Shown piece by piece: positions 46,820 through 58,800 of a stretch of DNA of 64,000 bases. Every line of letters begins with the position of its first letter. Position 1 is the stretch's first letter. The notes beneath the pieces are model-generated. The model worked only from the letters and a program-made list of their open reading frames with translations. It was not told the DNA's origin and made no database searches. This DNA comes from Polytrichum commune (Eukaryota > Streptophyta > Polytrichopsida > Polytrichales > Polytrichaceae): the NCBI GenBank assembly GCA_950295325.1, contig OX485809.1, positions 20,832,001-20,896,000 of the forward strand. The letters run 5' to 3'. Position numbers and translations under genes: made by a program.

Positions 46820-47861
46820 TACTTCATGTGCAAGAAGCTGGAGCTGCTGCAGCAGAGAGGGGGGAAGTAGACTAAGAGTGGCTCCGGAGAGTTCAGAGAG
46901 AGGGAGAGAGAGATGTGTGGTCTCTGTTCCCGTTGATGTCCGTTGTCGTTGTACGATAGATCAACCTGCGCAATATTGCAGGTGCCGGAGACAGCTAATT
47001 ATCTGAGCTGCACAGGAGAGGAGAGGAGAGGAAGGCTTACACCACCGGCTGGGGGAGATGTTCATCGACTTGCAGCAGGCGGGCTAGATTCGCCATGGCT
47101 GCTTTTCCGTCGTATGAAATTTTGTAATTCTTAACACTTGCAAAGGTGTAAATCTCTCGATGCATGGTCTCTTGTGCAAGAACCTCTGAGCTGGTGTCGA
47201 TCGAGCTGCAGCGGAGAAAGACCGAAGAGCGAGCCAGCTCTGAAGGAGTTCTGCAACTATCCTGCACAATTTTAAATGTGTCGGAGAACTAACCTGTGCT
47301 GAGATCAGATAGCCGTGGCTACTTGAGCTTCTTCATCGTACGAAACGGTGTTCCTGACACTTGCAACGCATACTCAAGAGACCTGGTGTTCGCTTATGCA
47401 AGAAGCTGAGGTGTCCAGTGAGCTGCAGGTAGCAGAGACGACCGAAGACCTCTGAGCTTTGAAGTGGTTCTGCAAGACTGCAACTGTCCTGCACATTAAT
47501 GCTGCAGGTGTCGGAGAAGTAACCTGAGCTGGTGCAAAACACTCGAGGCAAGGCAGGATTACACCGGGGAGATCATCGACCTACAGGACGACAGCAAATA
47601 GCCGAGGCTACATCTTATTCGTCGTACAAATGTTCCAGAGGCTTGCAAGGTGTACTTAGAAGTCTCTATGTTCTCTTGTGCGAGAGCCTCCGAGGTGTCG
47701 ATTGAGCAGCAGCAGAGACTGAATAGCTCTGAGAAACTATCCTGCAAAATAATGCTGCAGGTGTCGGAGAAGTAACCTGAGCTACTGCACACCAGGCAAG
47801 GCAGGCTTACACCGCGAAGATCGATCAGCGACTTGCAGGTCGAAAAATCAGATACCCAGCC
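46820..47861 (+). repeat. degenerate tandem copies of the PR-1 promoter/leader/start region
   Basis: Leader phrases recur upstream of PR-1: a (G/A)TGC(A/G)AGA(A/G)(G/C)CT phrase at about 46828, 47172, 47397 and 47677; CTGCAGGTGTCGGAGAA.TAACCTG with variants; GGCAAGGCAGG.TTACACC; and ATC..CGACTTGCAGG. Each unit ends with a piece resembling the PR-1 start: GCCATGGCTGC (ATG 47094), AGCCGTGGCTAC (47312) and AGCCGAGGCTAC (47600), followed by TCGT.GTA(C/T)(G/A)A and ACTTGCAA-like text. The real start is AGCCATGGCGGC (ATG 47862). Only the last unit continues into PR-1 coding sequence; the others hit stops. Confidence 0.7.
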
Positions 47862-48410
47862 ATGGCGGCTACAGCAGCTTTTTCGTGGTACAAAAAAATT
47901 GTCCAGACACTTGTGGTGGTGTTTGTGGTGGGAGGGGCCGAATTAGGTTTTGGTAGAGGCGTGGATGCGCAGGGCGGGGGCTGGTCCCAGGACGAGATCG
48001 ATGGCTTCCTCCGTCCGCAAAACGCAGCTCGTGCGCAGCTAGGCTTGCGTCCTTTGCAATGGGACAACAACCTGGCCGCATATGCTCACGGCTGGGCTCT
48101 AAAACGGAAGATCTACGGAGACTGCAGGTTGCAACACTCCGGAGGACCTTACGGAGAGAATATCTTCTGGGGCTCCGGGAAGCCATGGCAGCCCTGGGAG
48201 GCTGCGAATGCGTGGGTGAGCGAACGCAAGTGGTACAACTACTACAGCAATTCCTGTGCTTACTACGACAAGTGTGGCCATTACACGCAGATCGTGTGGC
48301 GGGGGACCAGCCGAGTGGGATGTTCCAGACAAGTGTGCGGTGATGGCAACGTGTTTATGACCTGTAACTACAACCCGCCTGGAAATTGGCGCGGCCAGAG
48401 GCCCTATTGA
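47862..48410 (+). CDS. secreted PR-1 family protein (CAP domain) with CAPE C-terminus
   Basis: Single exon, 182 residues. An N-terminal hydrophobic stretch (about 13-30) with Ala-Gln at 36-37 forms a likely signal peptide, so the product goes to the apoplast. The CAP domain carries the family metal-site tetrad His92 and Glu99 (QHSGGPYGEN), Glu121 (WVSERKWY) and His140 (CGHYTQIVW). Six Cys (88, 132, 138, 154, 159, 168) fit three disulfides. The end CNYN|PPGNWRGQRPY matches the conserved site that releases the 11-residue CAPE defence peptide. Position 53 is Gln in PQNAAR, where PR-1 proteins usually have HN.AR; this His is not in the tetrad. PR-1 proteins are induced in immunity and bind sterols. 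No PR-1 neighbour is intact here, but repeated 5' and 3' fragments flank it. Confidence 0.95.
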   Translation: MAATAAFSWYKKIVQTLVVVFVVGGAELGFGRGVDAQGGGWSQDEIDGFLRPQNAARAQLGLRPLQWDNNLAAYAHGWALKRKIYGDCRLQHSGGPYGENIFWGSGKPWQPWEAANAWVSERKWYNYYSNSCAYYDKCGHYTQIVWRGTSRVGCSRQVCGDGNVFMTCNYNPPGNWRGQRPY

Positions 48411-50480
48411 TCCATGAGTCCACCGAAATGCCAATAAGAGAATGTAATGCTGCGTGAGTGAGAATCAGTGAGTGAGTGAGTGGTACAGTCACTTGCATTT
48501 TGGGTCGAACTTGTGCTCGAATTTTGCTTCGAAGGCGTAGTTTTATGTGACTGAATTCATGTGAAATCAATCGGTGCTCCTACAGAGGCCATATTGAGTC
48601 CACTGAAATGCAAGTGACTGTAATTGATGAGTGAGTGAGTGAGTGAGTGAGTGAGCGTCGATAGGTACATGTCCTTAGAGTTTCAGTTCTATCTTTGCGG
48701 TTCTATAACATGTATACCTCCTCCACATTTAGTAGCTGATGATTCATTCTATTATGAAATGAAACTCATCAAATTGCAATTCAATTCAACCTTTTAGGTC
48801 TTGCTGTGACTATAGAATGTAGCAATTAAAATTAGAATGGCAGCAACCCTGTGAAGTTTGGAGGTTTGTGTATTCTCTCGTGTTTAAACTGGAAGGGGAC
48901 TGGACGAAAGACGGCATCCTTGCCTACTGGCTCTAATTCGACGGTGTGCTTGTGCACTAGTTATAGGTAGCAGTGGATATCTATTGAGCGAATAGCTAGG
49001 TAGCTTCGAAATGCATGCTTTCTTCGAAATTCTAATTTGTATCATAGTCTGTTCAATGTCAACATTAACGCTCACGCGTTAGTCCGTGATGATCATTCAA
49101 AGTGAATCATCACACAATAACGGCTGTAAGTCCCGCATTGAACTGCTCGTCGTTTGCATTGGATTGGAAACGAGCACATGTAGAAGCTGTAGGTTTAGGT
49201 TTGAACTATGTCATATTTGGAAACCCTCTCTCAGGGTACCGAGATATGTTGCTTCATGCCTTCATGGACAATAAAGTGTTGATTCACACTTCCTCGCAAA
49301 TTTGATTTCCAAGGACTACTACTTCCTTGTAGCTGGCGTCATTTGGATTGTTAGATAGCCCCAGACGACCTGGCACCGGACTCTAATTATCGCTCTTGAT
49401 TCCGAACCTGTAGCTGCATTACATTGCGGATGCCTAACTAATTATGCGAGTATATCTGTAGATTTATCTACCACAGGTCAGTCGTTGATTGATTGATGAT
49501 CTGGAGTGTTCTTCGGTTCACATATTTCAGGGTTTGCTATCTTTGCAGACTTGCTACGTCCTCCACATTTAGTAGCTAACGAAGCAGTCAGCATGAATGC
49601 AATCCAGAAATCCATTCAACTTCTCAGATTTTGCTGCAAATATACAATGTAGACACAAGAAGTAGAATGGGTCGAACCTGTGTCTGGTAGTAGGCATTCA
49701 ATGGCTAGTTTGATGTGATTAAATCAATGTGAAAATAATCTATGCTCCAACAGAGGCCATATTGAGTCCACCGAAGTGCAAGTGACTGTAATCCTGAGTG
49801 AGTGAGCCCGTGTTAATGTACGAAAACTCGAGCATTAAGTTTATAATCCCGTGACATAACATTGCTATGCCTCATGCTCCCTCAATGTTACTGAGTAAAA
49901 GAGAATCCATGTTTCATGACGGTCTTGTCGTGGCATAGACTTCAATCGTTGTTTTTTGCGAATAGAGCATTCAATCTAGTAGCTGGTGATTCATTCATTC
50001 ATGAATGCAACTCATCAGAATTCCATCCACCTTTTAGGTGTTGCTGTGACTATACAGAATGGAAACCAAAATCAGAATGGCAGCAACACTCTGTTGATTT
50101 ACGAAAACTCAAGCATTAAGCTTATAATCTCGTGAAAATAAAATTGCCAAGCCTCCTGCCCCCCTCACCGTTTCTACATGAAAGAGTCTCCATATTTCAT
50201 GAGGATCTTGCTGCGGCATAGAGACTTCAATCGTCATTTTTTTGAAAACAAAGCATGTTTAGTCCCGGCCCTTGGCTGGATTATTCTCTTCCTCAGGGTA
50301 AGTGGTGTTTGGAGTTTCGCCATGTCATGGATGATCATCGCAAAGGAATCCATCACACAATAACGGTGGTCAATCCCACATTGCAATCAGGTGCACTGGC
50401 TTGTTGTTTGCAATGGATTGGATCAGTGTCTGGGGAGATTTTTGAGCAAAATCGGTCAAGATCCAAGTGTTTCTAAGTCT
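48399..50480 (+). repeat. degenerate tandem copies of the PR-1 3' end and downstream region
   Basis: The PR-1 terminus (AGAGGCCCTATTGA..GAGTCCACCGAAATGC, then GTGAGTGAG tracts) recurs without the coding body at 48584 and 49752 as AGAGGCCATATTGAGTCCAC, again followed by AAGTGACTGTAAT and GAGTGAGTG. A second block, CTCCACATTTAGTAGCT.., lies at 48719 and 49559 with a variant at about 49970 (TAGTAGCTGGTGATTCATTC), each followed by TTTTAGGT..TTGCTGTGACTATA-like text. A third block (ATCACACAATAACGG.. TTTGCA.TGGATTGGA) lies at 49108 and 50351. Confidence 0.75.
48461..48655. repeat. (GTGA)n microsatellite tracts
   Basis: Tracts at about 48453-48482 and 48628-48655, directly after PR-1 3'-end copies. 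Confidence 0.85.
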
Positions 50481-52809
50481 ACCAACCGGGTTACATGTTG
50501 ACATCTTTCGGTTTGTCTTTGTTAAGTGGAGGAATGTTCTGTAAATTCCTCTAAATGGATCAGTAATCTTCCTGAAGTCTTCAACTTCAACCGGTTTTTC
50601 TCGAACTCGGCCAGTTCATCTGTAACTAGCGGGTGAGCGGTCGGTTTCTCCCCGTTCCTTGGATTGGATTGCTGCACATGTACTAGTTTGAAGTACTGCA
50701 TCATTACATAAATGTTCAATAATGTGGCGACCAGATGAGGACTCACTCGTGGCCACCCAAATGTTCCACTGTTTCCTCATTTATCCCATATGGTTGGTGT
50801 AGCGTATCAGCAGCAGCAGATATACATACCTCCTTTCCGGCCCTGAAATCTTCGGAGTTGATAAATTTCTACACTTTTTCCATTCGCGGGTGAAAGACCC
50901 CGCACCCAAAACAAATCCCAACCAGGAGGCACCTAGTGTCGGATGAGGCTCCGGGGAATGGTGGCTATGGCGGACGACACGGGAAAACAATACCCAAAAA
51001 ATTATGCCTCAGGTGAGGAGTTCTCATGGGGCCAAGTTTCTTGTCCGTGGGTTTGGGATTACCCAAGAAACTCGACCTTCATAAAATTCCCCGAGCAAAA
51101 GTGTTGCCATATGGGCAGCCATGTCATTTTTCATCTAAGTTTGAAGTTCTTCACCTTGGCCATAGTGTAAACACTGGCTGGTGAAGAATCCATTTCATAG
51201 CCAATCATGTTGCCCGGTTCCCCTAAAATTCTTGACCGGTGAACTTCACCGTAGTCTGAACCGGCCCTAAGTGAGGGTTTACACGAGGGTCCGTAAGCAA
51301 AGGAACTGTGAAAGTGTGTGATCCGATTGATTGAGAGGAAATGTTTGGACCCAAAGAGTTAAATCTTAACAACACTTAAAACACTAGTGCCTTGGTGTGA
51401 AAATAAGATGTGGCGCTAATGAGGCATCACTTTTCACCAAATGTCAACGGTCCTTGTCCTCACTCAAGAAAATGCTCCTAATTTGAGAACCCAATTTCAA
51501 GCCTAGGTCCACTCTTGAGTTTGAGAGTATATAAGGTCCATTGATGGGTGTTCTGAACCCCAAGTTTCTTGGACCCATACACTAATGTTGGGTTGACACT
51601 AGGATACAAGTCTGAAGCACACTACCCCTTGAATAGACCTTACTTTCGTACTCAAGATTGGCTTCTCCAATTAAGTGGAGTATTTTCTTTGATTGGGACT
51701 GAAAATATTTGATGGGAAAGTGGTGCCACATTAGTGACACTTCATTTTTTCTCGAACCTTGGACTTCAACACAATGGAAACTCCTTTGGGTTCAAATTTT
51801 TGCTCTCGAATTGCTTGATTGTGGAGTCTCTTTGGTCTTGGATCATAGCATGTACCCACCTTAAGGTAGAAGAGTCACTAGGGTTGTGTGCCGGAGCTTT
51901 GACCTCTTTTGATGTGCGGTACAATCCAAAAGAAAAAGGGTGAATTTACAATTTTCATATGTACCCAATGCCATAAGAATGAAATGAAGGCATGTATGTT
52001 GCACAATTAAACCATGTGCTTCACTTTTGTTGTGATGGGGACCCCTTGTTGTAAGGTAGAAATACAAAAAACGATGCAAATAAGTTGACTCGGCTTGAAA
52101 GAGTGGCTTGAAATTTGTGCAATATTTTTCAGAGATGAAGTAGAGGAAATGATGAAGAATGCAAGTCGTTTCGTAATTTGATTCCATGTAAATAATTAGT
52201 CATATTTTCCCAAAGAGGCAAGTAAGTCAAATCCCCTACTTGTATAGTAGAGACTTCCTAATTTGAGCATCAAAACATCCTACTCTACACATGAATGCAC
52301 ACAAACGGTTAACTCAATGGCACCCAAAAGTGGTCGCAAGTGGTGTGAAACAACTCCTATCTAGATAATCATTGCATCCCATCTATCACTTCATCCTTTT
52401 TAGGCCACCACTTTTACAATTATCCACTTTGGGTCCACACAAGAATCATTCTACCCCTAGTCTAGTGCACCAATAGTGGTCATTCACCGTTTTCAGTTTT
52501 TCTTTCTTATTCCTGTTTGCTTAATTTTTTTAGCATGAGAGAGGTGCAGTACTCGTCCTCACAAATCAAGTTTTGGTAGTGGACCCAACAAACCTTTGAA
52601 CTCAAGTAAATGTCTTATACACAAAACGAGTGTGTCTGAGCCTGTATAGCAATAGATCCCACCTACTTGAGTAAATTTATTTTACACAAAATGCAAAGTG
52701 TGTACTTCAAGGCCTTAGAGTCCACTACTTAGCACACCAATCGTATTTGACACACAAATATAATAATAATAGCCCCTCACATCCTCGTTACCGTAAGTTA
52801 ATCCTCTTA
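50481..52809. other. intergenic DNA between PR-1 and MSL
   Basis: No supported gene. An inverted, diverged copy of the CCG-rich repeat lies at about 50440-50660. The rest is unremarkable; polyadenylation of the minus-strand MSL gene should fall just below 52810. Confidence 0.5.
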
Positions 52810-55800
52810 CTATGGATCGAAAGCGAGAACCGCTTCACTCGGGGGAAAATTATAGCCTATACCCAACTCCTTCAATACTGACTCAATGTGCAAAAGGATG
52901 TTGCTCCTTCTCTGCCACCGTTCCTTTCCATCCTGAAATCCAAGTTCAAGGCACAAAATGCGAATTAACCTTTGATTGCCAAGGAAGGCCTAATCGGGCT
53001 TTGAATAGAAGCAAAATGAAACTATGTTGTTGATAAAAAAATAAAAAATAAAAATCTTCTAATGGGATTCTTTAATTGAAGAAACAAGTTGAATCTCGAA
53101 TGCAAATATGATCAAGAATGGGAAGGAATCCAACATACAATCCTACGCAATAGCTAGTACTTTAAACCATCTTGTCTGCATATGATAATATTTGTATTCT
53201 TTCTTTGAGTTAGCATAAAATAATTCAAATTCATAATAATGTTTTGTGGGATAGACAAGATTCCATGGGATATTCCACATATTCCACATATTCCTTCTAA
53301 ATGTGGAGAATATTCTGTGAAATACTGTCAATCCCACTAAAGACTGTTATGAGATTGTAAATAAATAAATTTTTGAGTTTTGAGATACAAGTGCATTATG
53401 TTCTCTACAATGTTACATGCATATTTGCATTGAAAATCTTATACATGGTTTTCTAATGTGTTGAGATAGATGTTAGATTTAAGTTTCAAAAGTATAGATG
53501 TAGTCTTTAACTGATTACAGACCACAAAATTCTCTCATGGACATGCCAACATGGAGAGTGTTGAATTGTGGAGATTCTAGTCAGAGAGAAACTTGAATCT
53601 CAAGGAGGCAGGTCCACTAACAGCAACATAAAACTGCTATATATCATTAAATCGCATACTGGGTTGACGTGAATGCATCAAATCAGACTTGATTGAGTGT
53701 CTGTCTACCTGGAAATTGATGTGATGTTGAACAGTCATATACAACTTCAATTTGTTGGAGTCTTCAATATCCTTCACGACAAGGCGCCATCGAGGGTACC
53801 AAATTTGTGGCAGCCGCACAATGTAGTTGTGGATGCGATCTTTCAAAATGGAGATTTTCTCGAGTGGAGTAGACGCTAAAATCTGAATCTCAATGCCATC
53901 CCATTGGTCTGGGCTTCGGTGCATATTTGAAATTGGCTTGTTGGCAAGCATTATGTTTGGGTAAGAAATTTTCTCATTTGATGAACTACATTACAGGGAC
54001 AACAAGATAAATTTCAATCAAGTCACAGTTGTAAAATTTGAATCCTTCACTGTGTTTGTCGTGTGTTGATAGACAAGACAATGTGTCATGAATACCATGA
54101 AAATGTGCATCAGTTTATGAATACATAAGTGTCTCAATGGAAAATTGTTCTTTGTCATTGGAAATCTGTAAATCTATCACAATGGTAGATTTGCATATTC
54201 TTCCAATGACACATGTAATTACCAGGGATTCATATGCTTGTAGTGATCATAAACTTTTGTGGATATGTTGAGAGAGAGAGAGAGACTAACTTTAGAAATT
54301 TTGTATTAGTGATGTTCATCTCCTGCATGTAAATGGAAATATTAGAATGGCAAGAAAGCATTACTTGTTGGACTTCAATTTTAAAAGTCGAGGACAATGA
54401 CAATCATAAATCTTAGTTACAAGTATATTTGGAACAAATCATGATATATTATATAATAATGATATGGGTTTTGGATTTTTGGTTCTAAAATACCAATAAG
54501 AAGAGAATATTGACAATATGGTTTAAACTTCTATGTGTAAGATCAATAATTATGAGTAAGGATGAGCTGTGAACCTCAACCATCAAAGGCACTCCTTCTA
54601 TAGATATTCGGTCTCCGACATCAAATGGGTGCATGATAAATAAAAAGAGCAACGATTCAAAAGCATTTCGAGCATAGTTGCCAAAAATTGACACCGATGG
54701 AAGGATTAGTGTTGAGGTGCACACCAACAACGTTTGGTTGTTGAGGCCCATAATAAGGAAAGTAATAGCTAGAGTAAATGCTATCACCACCTACACACAT
54801 CCAATGGAAATAATCTGAACAATCCGGTGATAAGAAATGTCACATGTATGACACTCACATATTAGTGAATAAACATATATTACATATGTGTTAATGAATG
54901 TGAGGAATATCTAGGAATACTACATGGAATAACATTAGTCCCACAAAACATTGTTATGGATCTGAATAATGTTATGTAAGAGCCTAGAGATTAGATATAA
55001 TTACATACTAATTCAATTTAATAGTAGTGCCATGAATACTTTCAAGCTTTGTTCATACTTATGTGGGTATGGAATTGCCATAAAATTTAAAGAATATATG
55101 CTTGGAGTCTCATATTCAGAGTTGAATGTGAGAATTCCAAAACATTCTAAGAGGTAGCTAAGGTAGACATGCCTAGATCGAACATAGCAATCAATTGGAC
55201 ACCTATATTTGAGTGGTATGTGGTCCTTAACACTTATCCAAGTGAAGGGTGGAGATTACCAAATCAAGCAGCCGGTTCACGTTGTAGATTACAGTACGGT
55301 TGTCATTCAAAGTTAGAGACAAAGACTTGCGCTCATTGTACACATCAACCACCCATTTTATAACTGACTCTTTGGTGATCGTTCCATGCACAGTCACTTC
55401 AAAAGATGAAAATGCTTGCATAGCTTTGTCAGGTGGAAGATATTTCTCAAAGTCACTCAACACCAACTCCTGCCGCCCTGGTTCAGCCACATTCTTGAAA
55501 AGCTGGGCATATGCGTATCGACCACAACTAGCTCAGGGTTTATTCATGTATTGACCCATTCTAAAACAAATTAGGTACGTCTATAAAATAGTAGACTTTG
55601 GCTCACCATGTCCCACTACACTAGTATGTGTGCCTTTGGTGGTCACTCTTCTTGATCGGATGCCTATGTTTTGAGTGGTATACGGAAAGGCTTGTTGTTC
55701 AGAACAAACACCAAACATACGCATGTTACCTTGTGATTGGACTATGTGTTCAACATATAGAAACCATTTTAGATCGACCTATGAGATCACTTCAAGAGAA

Positions 55801-58800
55801 AGAGCATCTTCGCTTTGACCTCTTATAGTGTTTACATCTCAACTCCGATTCTCAAACTTGAAATGAGCATCTGCATTGATTTGCAATTGCAACCACATTA
55901 CTCAATTCTTGAGCCACTCCAACAGCAAAATATCTGTGGAGTTGGAAGTGTCCACAATAGGACCACATACCTTAGTATTGAGGAACATTTAGGCTAACTA
56001 TTGTGTGAAATTCCCCTGCTAGTGATGTTAGTAACTAAATGTCCATTAGAGTCTGTGACTTCTGTGCATTATATTAGAAATGTTTGCTGGAAATTGGATC
56101 TTACATTGAAACACAAATTGATAGACTACTGGTGTCTCCTCTTCCGAGGTGGTGAGGTCTATTTAATAACACATAAATTGACACACAAACGAAAACCGCA
56201 TCATTTTGTTGGATCTCTGGAAACGTATACTCTCATCCATTACTTAACAAAGCTCATAACTAAGTATCATATATTCATAAAGTATGGGTAGGAGTACAAG
56301 GTTACATGCTTGGCAGCTGCTTTTGCTTCTTGGGTGCTGTCAATCTCCCAATCCGCAGATAACAGTGAGGAATATGAATACATGGTGAGATTGTGTGTCC
56401 GCACCACCTTGATCAACCTCATCAACGTCCATGCTGATACGGACTGGTCAGCCCCCACAGAGAAAATGCAAAACATCAGCATATTCCGTTGATGGTCAAG
56501 TTTCGAGTTACTGCCTCGCAGTGTACTTTCTAGTTTCCTCTAACTTGTGTCCAGATTTTGGATTAGTGACCATACATTTCTTTTTGAACAGACTAAGGTG
56601 GCCAAAAAAACCACCAGGGCTAGACGCCCACCTCTTTGAACCGGTCCCTACCACTATTACCCGGGTGAAACCGCCATCAATTCTACTATAACAAGTAGAT
56701 TTCATTGTTAGACAAATTATTCCTGAAATTAGCATCAGAGGCTTGGAGTTAGTCTAAAGGGACCCACTTGAGATGAATAAACCACGAATCTATGGGGGTC
56801 ATGTAATTACCACACCCCATTTACCTTGGTTATAGAGGTGGGGTCCAGCTCTGACCCGACAAAACTAAAATGGACATGAATTGTGTAAATGTTTTATGGA
56901 TTTTCTGGATAGTGGACTCCATGGTACAAAGAACTCTCTACATTCAATACCACTGACAATCTACGATAGGTTCAGCCAGTGACAAACCTTGGCCATGTTC
57001 AGATTATCTTAAGTTAGCCTGTTAATGAGTGTGACCCCACATGATTGGAATATAGAGTGGGTTCCAAAAAACAGGTCTGGTCCATACTAATTAGACAATA
57101 AACATGCAACACATAGAAAAATTGGATACAGAATGTGATTAGTGTGGACACTAGTCGCATTTCGGCTATTACAATTACACATACCACAGTTGTAACCATA
57201 CGATCATGTCACCCGTAGTTGCTTCCACATTTCACTCATTGGTTGATGATACACCTGACTTTTCAGCAGTGAAAACTTACCACACACTTGCGCCCTCTTA
57301 ACTTTTTTCACACAAAGATCATTGCACAATATGATTTTCTCATCCACTTTGAAGTGTGTGTACACATTCAAGTGCTCAGGCCACATAAGTTGACTCGTCA
57401 TCCAAGGTGTACTCAATCCAATTTCTTGAACAAAGCATTACTTACATCCTTGGTGAGAAGTTGAATTTGGTCTTGCGCTACTGTTTGTTCACCACCTGTC
57501 TCATCTTCCAACTCACCTTCCTCCTCTTCAATGCTATTGGGTTTATGAAAGCTGATGCGTTTGGGTGCAGGGGTTGGAGGGGGCAATAATTGTGTTGGAA
57601 TTTGTTCAGTATGTGATATGTCAGCAGCTTCACCAACTCCAGCTGTGGAAGGTTGCGGGACGCCTGTAGCCTCTGACAAACAAACAAACAAGAAAGGGAT
57701 CATAGTAAGGTTCTCTTCAAAGTTGAATACAATTGAAGAGAAATGGAGGTCATCAAATCACTTAGTTATGCATGACCTGTGTATAGTCAGTGTCCACATT
57801 GTATTTCATTAATTTCATCTTTTCATTTTCGAAGCTTCAAAGCAGAAAATTTTCATTGTCATTATTCTAAATGTCATTCCAGTGTCCTCACAAAAACATA
57901 AATTGGAGGCAAAATACTTCCCCCTCCAAGAACTATATACCCAAAATTGCTGGAGGAAGTGTAGCCCACAAGAGCGTCATCCCTATCTGAGGAGTGGGAG
58001 AGGGATTAGGTGTGCACGTGAAATAGTTGATGGCATGTTCCATTTGTCGCAAACATAAGAAAAAAAGAAAAAGGAAAAAAACACACACACAATTGTTGGT
58101 GACAACAACGAACGGAGGATGGATTTACCCTCAAGCTTATCCTCAAGCACACTAGCAAGTGGAGCAGAAGCTTGTGGAATTTCTGGGACCTGCTCCTTGG
58201 GTGCATCCTGTTGTCTTCACATGATTCAGTCGCGTCCATCTTTATATTGTTAAACGGAGATTTTGTATGCTACTTAGATATACAATTGAACAAGGGATAT
58301 AAAGACAAGAGAAAAGTAGTTCAACATCTAGGAATTAGGGCAAACTTTCATTGCTGGCGAAGCCAACGACCACTAGAAGAACAAGAAACATCGACCTGGT
58401 CTACATAATTGTAGGAGGAAGTTGAATTTTAAGGAAGGGGACTTGACCGCCTCTCTATTTCAAAACTAGAACTTCACTTTCATTTGAGCGAAAATAATAA
58501 ATAAAATATGATTTGCATAACCTTGTTGGTGTGGACCTGAATTCCCTAGCACAGGTGGCGCGTGTGAAGGCAACTTCCAGAAGGCGCATCATCAAGCAAC
58601 TCAAGTGAGGCGAATCACCTAGGGGAAAGGGGGGAGAAGGTTGTGAAGGTGGCCTTGTTATTCACACCGGGATCTCAATGGAGAGGAGTAGGGGGGACTT
58701 GGCGCCCCCCATTGTGGTTGACTTACAATTCGACCACTGGGCTTTCTTGAAAACAAGAACGTGTCGGCGGGTCTTGAAGTGCCCATCAAGGGCACACTTT

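Noticed and set aside
46588-46875. 95- and 74-codon plus-strand frames upstream of PR-1
   Set aside because: Low-complexity, overlapping in two frames and partly within the PR-1 leader repeat; no homology recognised.
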